Source of the DNA: Methanomicrobiales archaeon
GTDB taxonomy: Archaea > Halobacteriota > Methanomicrobia > Methanomicrobiales > JACTUA01
DNA: 7,492 bases
Assembly: GCA_028679035.1 (NCBI GenBank)
Contig: JAJRCL010000125.1
Coordinates: 1-7,492 of the forward strand
Direction of reading: 5' to 3'
Below the pieces are notes generated by a model. The model made no database searches. It was not told the origin of the DNA and saw only the letters and a list, made by a program, of their open reading frames with translations. Shown in pieces: positions 5,399 through 7,492 of the stretch. The stretch's first letter is position 1, and each line of letters opens with the position of its first letter. Position numbers and translations under genes: made by a program.

Positions 5399-5919
5399 AC
5401 GATGAGGCGCAGCTCTACACCCTGGAAGGGATCGCGGCCGCGATTATCGTCGTTGTCACGATGACCCTGGTCCTGGGGACGACGTCCATCTACACGCCGG
5501 GAGATACGCATATTACCGATATGCAGTTGGAACAACTCGGCAGTGATACGCTGAGGCTCATGGACACCGCCAATTCCACCGGCGCACGAAGTGATCTCGA
5601 AATGATTGTCGCAACGTACGATAACCGGACATATTTCGAGGATCTCTTCAGGGGATACATCCGGCAGGCAAGTGGAGGGGCCGACAGCAGCCTCCAGTTC
5701 AGCGCCTCCGTTCTGTACCGGGATGACGACTTCGGTAATATCACCAGCTACCCGCTTATCGAAACCCAGCGATTTTCCGGTAGAGAACCGGCCATACGGG
5801 TGACCCGCTGGGTGCAGCTCGAAACGCGCCCGGCAGGATCTCTTCCGGTGCCGCACAACACATTGATGGATGCGAGGGAACAGGTAGTTCTCGTGGAGGT
5901 GCTGTTATGGAGAGGCTGA
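5392..5919 (+). CDS. pilin-like secreted protein, resembles DUF7288
   Basis: 175 residues. NDEAQLYTLEGIAAAIIVVV (3-22) is a type IV pilin-like N terminus: an acidic leader, a probable peptidase site at A6/Q7, Glu six residues into the mature part, and one hydrophobic helix to about residue 29. The exterior part has a helix (DMQLEQLGSDTLRLMDTANS) and later strands ending in VVLVEVLLW. The QLYTLEGI start followed by a helix and Q-L-E-x-x-x-x-D recalls haloarchaeal DUF7288, whose members begin with a TLEA-type motif (from memory). Three N-x-S/T sequons are seen. The start is fixed by GGAGGTG at 5380-5386. It overlaps the gene before by 7 bases and the gene after by 13, so translation is probably coupled. 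Likely a minor subunit of a pilus or pseudopilus; function unproven. Confidence 0.85.
   Translation: MVNDEAQLYTLEGIAAAIIVVVTMTLVLGTTSIYTPGDTHITDMQLEQLGSDTLRLMDTANSTGARSDLEMIVATYDNRTYFEDLFRGYIRQASGGADSSLQFSASVLYRDDDFGNITSYPLIETQRFSGREPAIRVTRWVQLETRPAGSLPVPHNTLMDAREQVVLVEVLLWRG
5895..5901 (+). promoter_or_regulatory. strong ribosome binding site for third pilin-like gene
   Basis: GGAGGTG lies 5 bases before ATG 5907, with the same motif and spacing as at the preceding gene. It supports a start inside the previous coding sequence. Confidence 0.75.
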
Positions 5920-6296
5920 ATGAGGAAGGGCAGTGGATCATCCTGATGGCTTTCATTATCAGCATCGGGATCTTCTTCCTTGCAATCGTGATCAACCAGT
6001 CCACGGTCATCGGGCAGACAACCGCTGAGGGCGTACTGGAATTTCCCAAAAACGATTTCCAGGACCTGCGGAGTGAAGTGTTCAATCTGAGCAGTATCTA
6101 TGATTCTTCATTAACCGATCCTGCAGACCGGTCCCGGATCAACCAGGACATTGAATCGATCGCACTCCTCCGGAAAAATGCGGTCGTGCAATATTCCATC
6201 AGTAATCCGCAGATAATTTCGGGGAAGACGTACGTTATGGTGAACCTGCATTACAACAACGGGGTGACGAGCATCAATGAGACCGCATACCTCTGA
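5907..6296 (+). CDS. pilin-like secreted protein, resembles DUF7261
   Basis: 129 residues, the smallest of the set. NEEGQ (5-9) precedes a long hydrophobic helix, WIILMAFIISIGIFFLAIVI (10-29), then an exterior region of helices (NDFQDLRSEVFNLSSIYDSS) and a short strand end (SGKTYVMVNLHYNNGV). The leader plus G-Q and a helix of about 20 residues fit a class III signal peptide; the order of features recalls haloarchaeal DUF7261, whose members start with R-G-Q and a leucine-rich helix (from memory). Three sequons are seen. It overlaps its neighbours by 13 and 20 bases. A role as minor pilin or anchor component is inferred from the operon. Confidence 0.83.
   Translation: MERLNEEGQWIILMAFIISIGIFFLAIVINQSTVIGQTTAEGVLEFPKNDFQDLRSEVFNLSSIYDSSLTDPADRSRINQDIESIALLRKNAVVQYSISNPQIISGKTYVMVNLHYNNGVTSINETAYL
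6263..6267 (+). promoter_or_regulatory. ribosome binding site for fourth pilin-like gene
   Basis: GGTGA, within GGGGTGA, lies 9 bases before ATG 6277. It supports that start in spite of the 20-base overlap with the previous gene. Confidence 0.6.
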
Positions 6297-6720
6297 TACC
6301 AAAGAATCCGGCGTTTCGACACTCACCGAGTACATGATGATCACGTCTCTGCTCGTCTTCCTCATGGTGGTGATCATGTTCAGTGTCAACGCCTCTTTCA
6401 TCGACGGGCCCACAAACAAGGTCATGCATCATGCCTTCATCGATATAGGAAATGGGATCAGTGCCCGGATCGTTGATATCTATATCGTAAGCCCGTATAA
6501 CGGGACGGTCGATTCGGGATTTGATATTCCCGACGACGTGATGGGAAAGGACTATTTTGTTGACGTGAAGTTCAGCGAACAATACCAGCAGATCGTTGTG
6601 AGCAGGAACTTCATCCAGAGCAAGGTGTCACTCGCCGGCATCGGCGCCACGAAGGGTGTCGTCGGCAACACAACAGGACGCGGATGGAATAAGATCAGCT
6701 ATGATTACAAGGGATTCTAG
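6277..6720 (+). CDS. pilin-like secreted protein, resembles DUF7266
   Basis: 147 residues. The leader MRPHTSDTKESG is longer than in its neighbours, then VSTLTEYMMITSLLVFLMVV forms the start of a hydrophobic helix to about residue 37. The exterior part has MHHAFIDIGNGISARIVDIY, then short strands (YFVDVKFSEQYQQIVVSR). G-V-S-T at the start of the helix is a pilin-like processing site with Glu at mature position 6 or 7. The ISARIVDIYI block and the segment DIPDDVMGKDYFVDV recall haloarchaeal DUF7266 (from memory). Three sequons are present. The start is set by the upstream GGTGA; a shorter start at the ATG pair near residue 20 would destroy the leader. It ends in TAG, followed by a TGA four codons on. 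The gap to the next gene is 11 bases. Confidence 0.83.
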   Translation: MRPHTSDTKESGVSTLTEYMMITSLLVFLMVVIMFSVNASFIDGPTNKVMHHAFIDIGNGISARIVDIYIVSPYNGTVDSGFDIPDDVMGKDYFVDVKFSEQYQQIVVSRNFIQSKVSLAGIGATKGVVGNTTGRGWNKISYDYKGF

Positions 6721-6731
6721 GGAGTAAACAA

Positions 6732-7492
6732 ATGAAACCATTACAGATTAATGATGAAGCGGTTTCCGAAGCCATCGGATTCATCATACTCTTCGGATTG
6801 GTCACGATAGGAATCGGGCTCGTCACGATGTACGGTTATCCTATCCTTTTGCGCGAACAGACCAATGCAAATGAACGGAACATGGAACAGACGCTGATTG
6901 TGCTCCAGAACGATGTCAAGAGCCTCTGCTACAAGAATGTCCCGTTCAAGGAAACTTCCCTTTCCGTTGGAGGAGGATCGCTTGCATTCTACCGGTATGG
7001 GGCAGCCGCTGTGGACGCGAACCAATATTTCGAATTAACTGTCAGTGACGGAACAATCGACACAGCTATCGGTACTGCCGGTCTTGACAGGCTGGACCTG
7101 AGTGAACTGCGGTACCAGACCGATTCCGGTGGCATGGTGCTTGCCATCGAGAACGGGGCGGTAATGAAGCGGTCAGAGGGACAGACGGGATCGGTAATGA
7201 TCGCCGAACCCCGGTGGTTCATAGACGTAGACCCGATCACCAATGAGAAGACGATGGTGATCTACTACATCAACCTGGTCTCCTCAGGTTCCCTTTCCAG
7301 AACGGGTGTCGGGAACGTACGGATGAAAGCAACGGTATTGCCCATGTTTGAGGGGAGTGGAACAGACTTTAATGTCCAGGTCCAGTATCATCCGGACACG
7401 AACCCCGCGAACCCGCCAAATGATTATGCGACGGCATGGAAAAATTACTTCGTCAATACAATGAAAATGACAGAAACAGGTCCCAATACTTA
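6732..7492 (+). CDS. pilin-like secreted protein, resembles DUF7289 (partial)
   Basis: Open from ATG 6732 to the window edge (253 codons, no stop). NDEAVSEAIGFIILFGLVTI (7-26) is a clear archaeal type IV pilin-like N terminus, close to the D-E-A-V-S-P-V-x-G type, with a helix to about residue 33. The helix AN-ERNMEQTLIVLQNDVKSL follows, then a beta-rich exterior domain with SLSVGGGSLAFYRY, LRYQTDSGGMVLAIENGAVM and MIAEPRWF. The 'x-Y-x-x-G..ENGAV' segment and the aromatic-ended 'EPRW' recall haloarchaeal DUF7289 (from memory). GGGAG (6720-6724), 7 bases before the ATG, is a good ribosome site. Likely a major secreted subunit of the operon. The 3' end and anything beyond, perhaps assembly genes, are outside the window. 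Confidence 0.87.
   Translation, partial: MKPLQINDEAVSEAIGFIILFGLVTIGIGLVTMYGYPILLREQTNANERNMEQTLIVLQNDVKSLCYKNVPFKETSLSVGGGSLAFYRYGAAAVDANQYFELTVSDGTIDTAIGTAGLDRLDLSELRYQTDSGGMVLAIENGAVMKRSEGQTGSVMIAEPRWFIDVDPITNEKTMVIYYINLVSSGSLSRTGVGNVRMKATVLPMFEGSGTDFNVQVQYHPDTNPANPPNDYATAWKNYFVNTMKMTETGPNT

Noticed and set aside
1..7492. CRISPR array, tRNA, rRNA, insertion sequence or attachment site
   Set aside because: I saw no regularly spaced repeats, no tRNA-like cloverleaf with CCA-proximal pattern, no rRNA sequence, and no transposase or terminal inverted repeats.

Overview
The window looks like a chromosomal segment of a methanogenic euryarchaeon, most likely of the order Methanomicrobiales (the Methanoregula/Methanosphaerula/Methanolinea group). 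The grounds are an archaeal HMG-CoA reductase tail, archaeal TATA-type promoters, Shine-Dalgarno sites of the GGAGGTG type, a long-form archaeal HisG, and a secreted-protein operon of a type I know from methanogens and haloarchaea. The genus is inference. Genes are dense, and no stretch over 300 bases lacks one.

Left part (1-3540), housekeeping genes. The window opens inside the 3' end of HMG-CoA reductase (mevalonate pathway, archaeal lipids), read in a frame where neither start nor upstream sequence is present. It converges on rimI (minus), a protein N-terminal acetyltransferase. rimI is divergent from a DUF1015 gene (plus); both appear to use the same TATTTATA element. After 75 bp comes hisG, the first enzyme of histidine synthesis. 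hisG converges on a second GNAT acetyltransferase gene (minus), with T-tracts for both strands between them.

Right part (3545-7492), one operon for the cell surface. A second shared TATTTATA element separates the GNAT gene from a long plus-strand operon. Its first gene encodes a lipoprotein whose reading frame is cut by an in-frame TAG; the remainder continues in the same frame after one codon. Then follow five tightly packed genes, each with an N-terminal hydrophobic segment like a type IV pilin (class III signal peptide) and a hydrophilic, sequon-bearing exterior domain. They resemble, in order, the haloarchaeal families DUF7287, DUF7288, DUF7261, DUF7266 and DUF7289 (recognised from memory of sequence patterns, not searched). 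The last runs off the window. Overlapping starts and stops and good Shine-Dalgarno sites argue for coordinated translation in fixed ratios, as for a multi-subunit surface fibre or pseudopilus. No assembly ATPase, platform protein or prepilin peptidase gene lies inside the window.

The points most worth checking are the amber-split lipoprotein (Trp-to-stop mutation, sequencing error, or true read-through), the missing canonical start codon of the first pilin-like gene (CTGA where ATGA is expected), and the five-gene pilin-like set as an uncharacterised surface machine.
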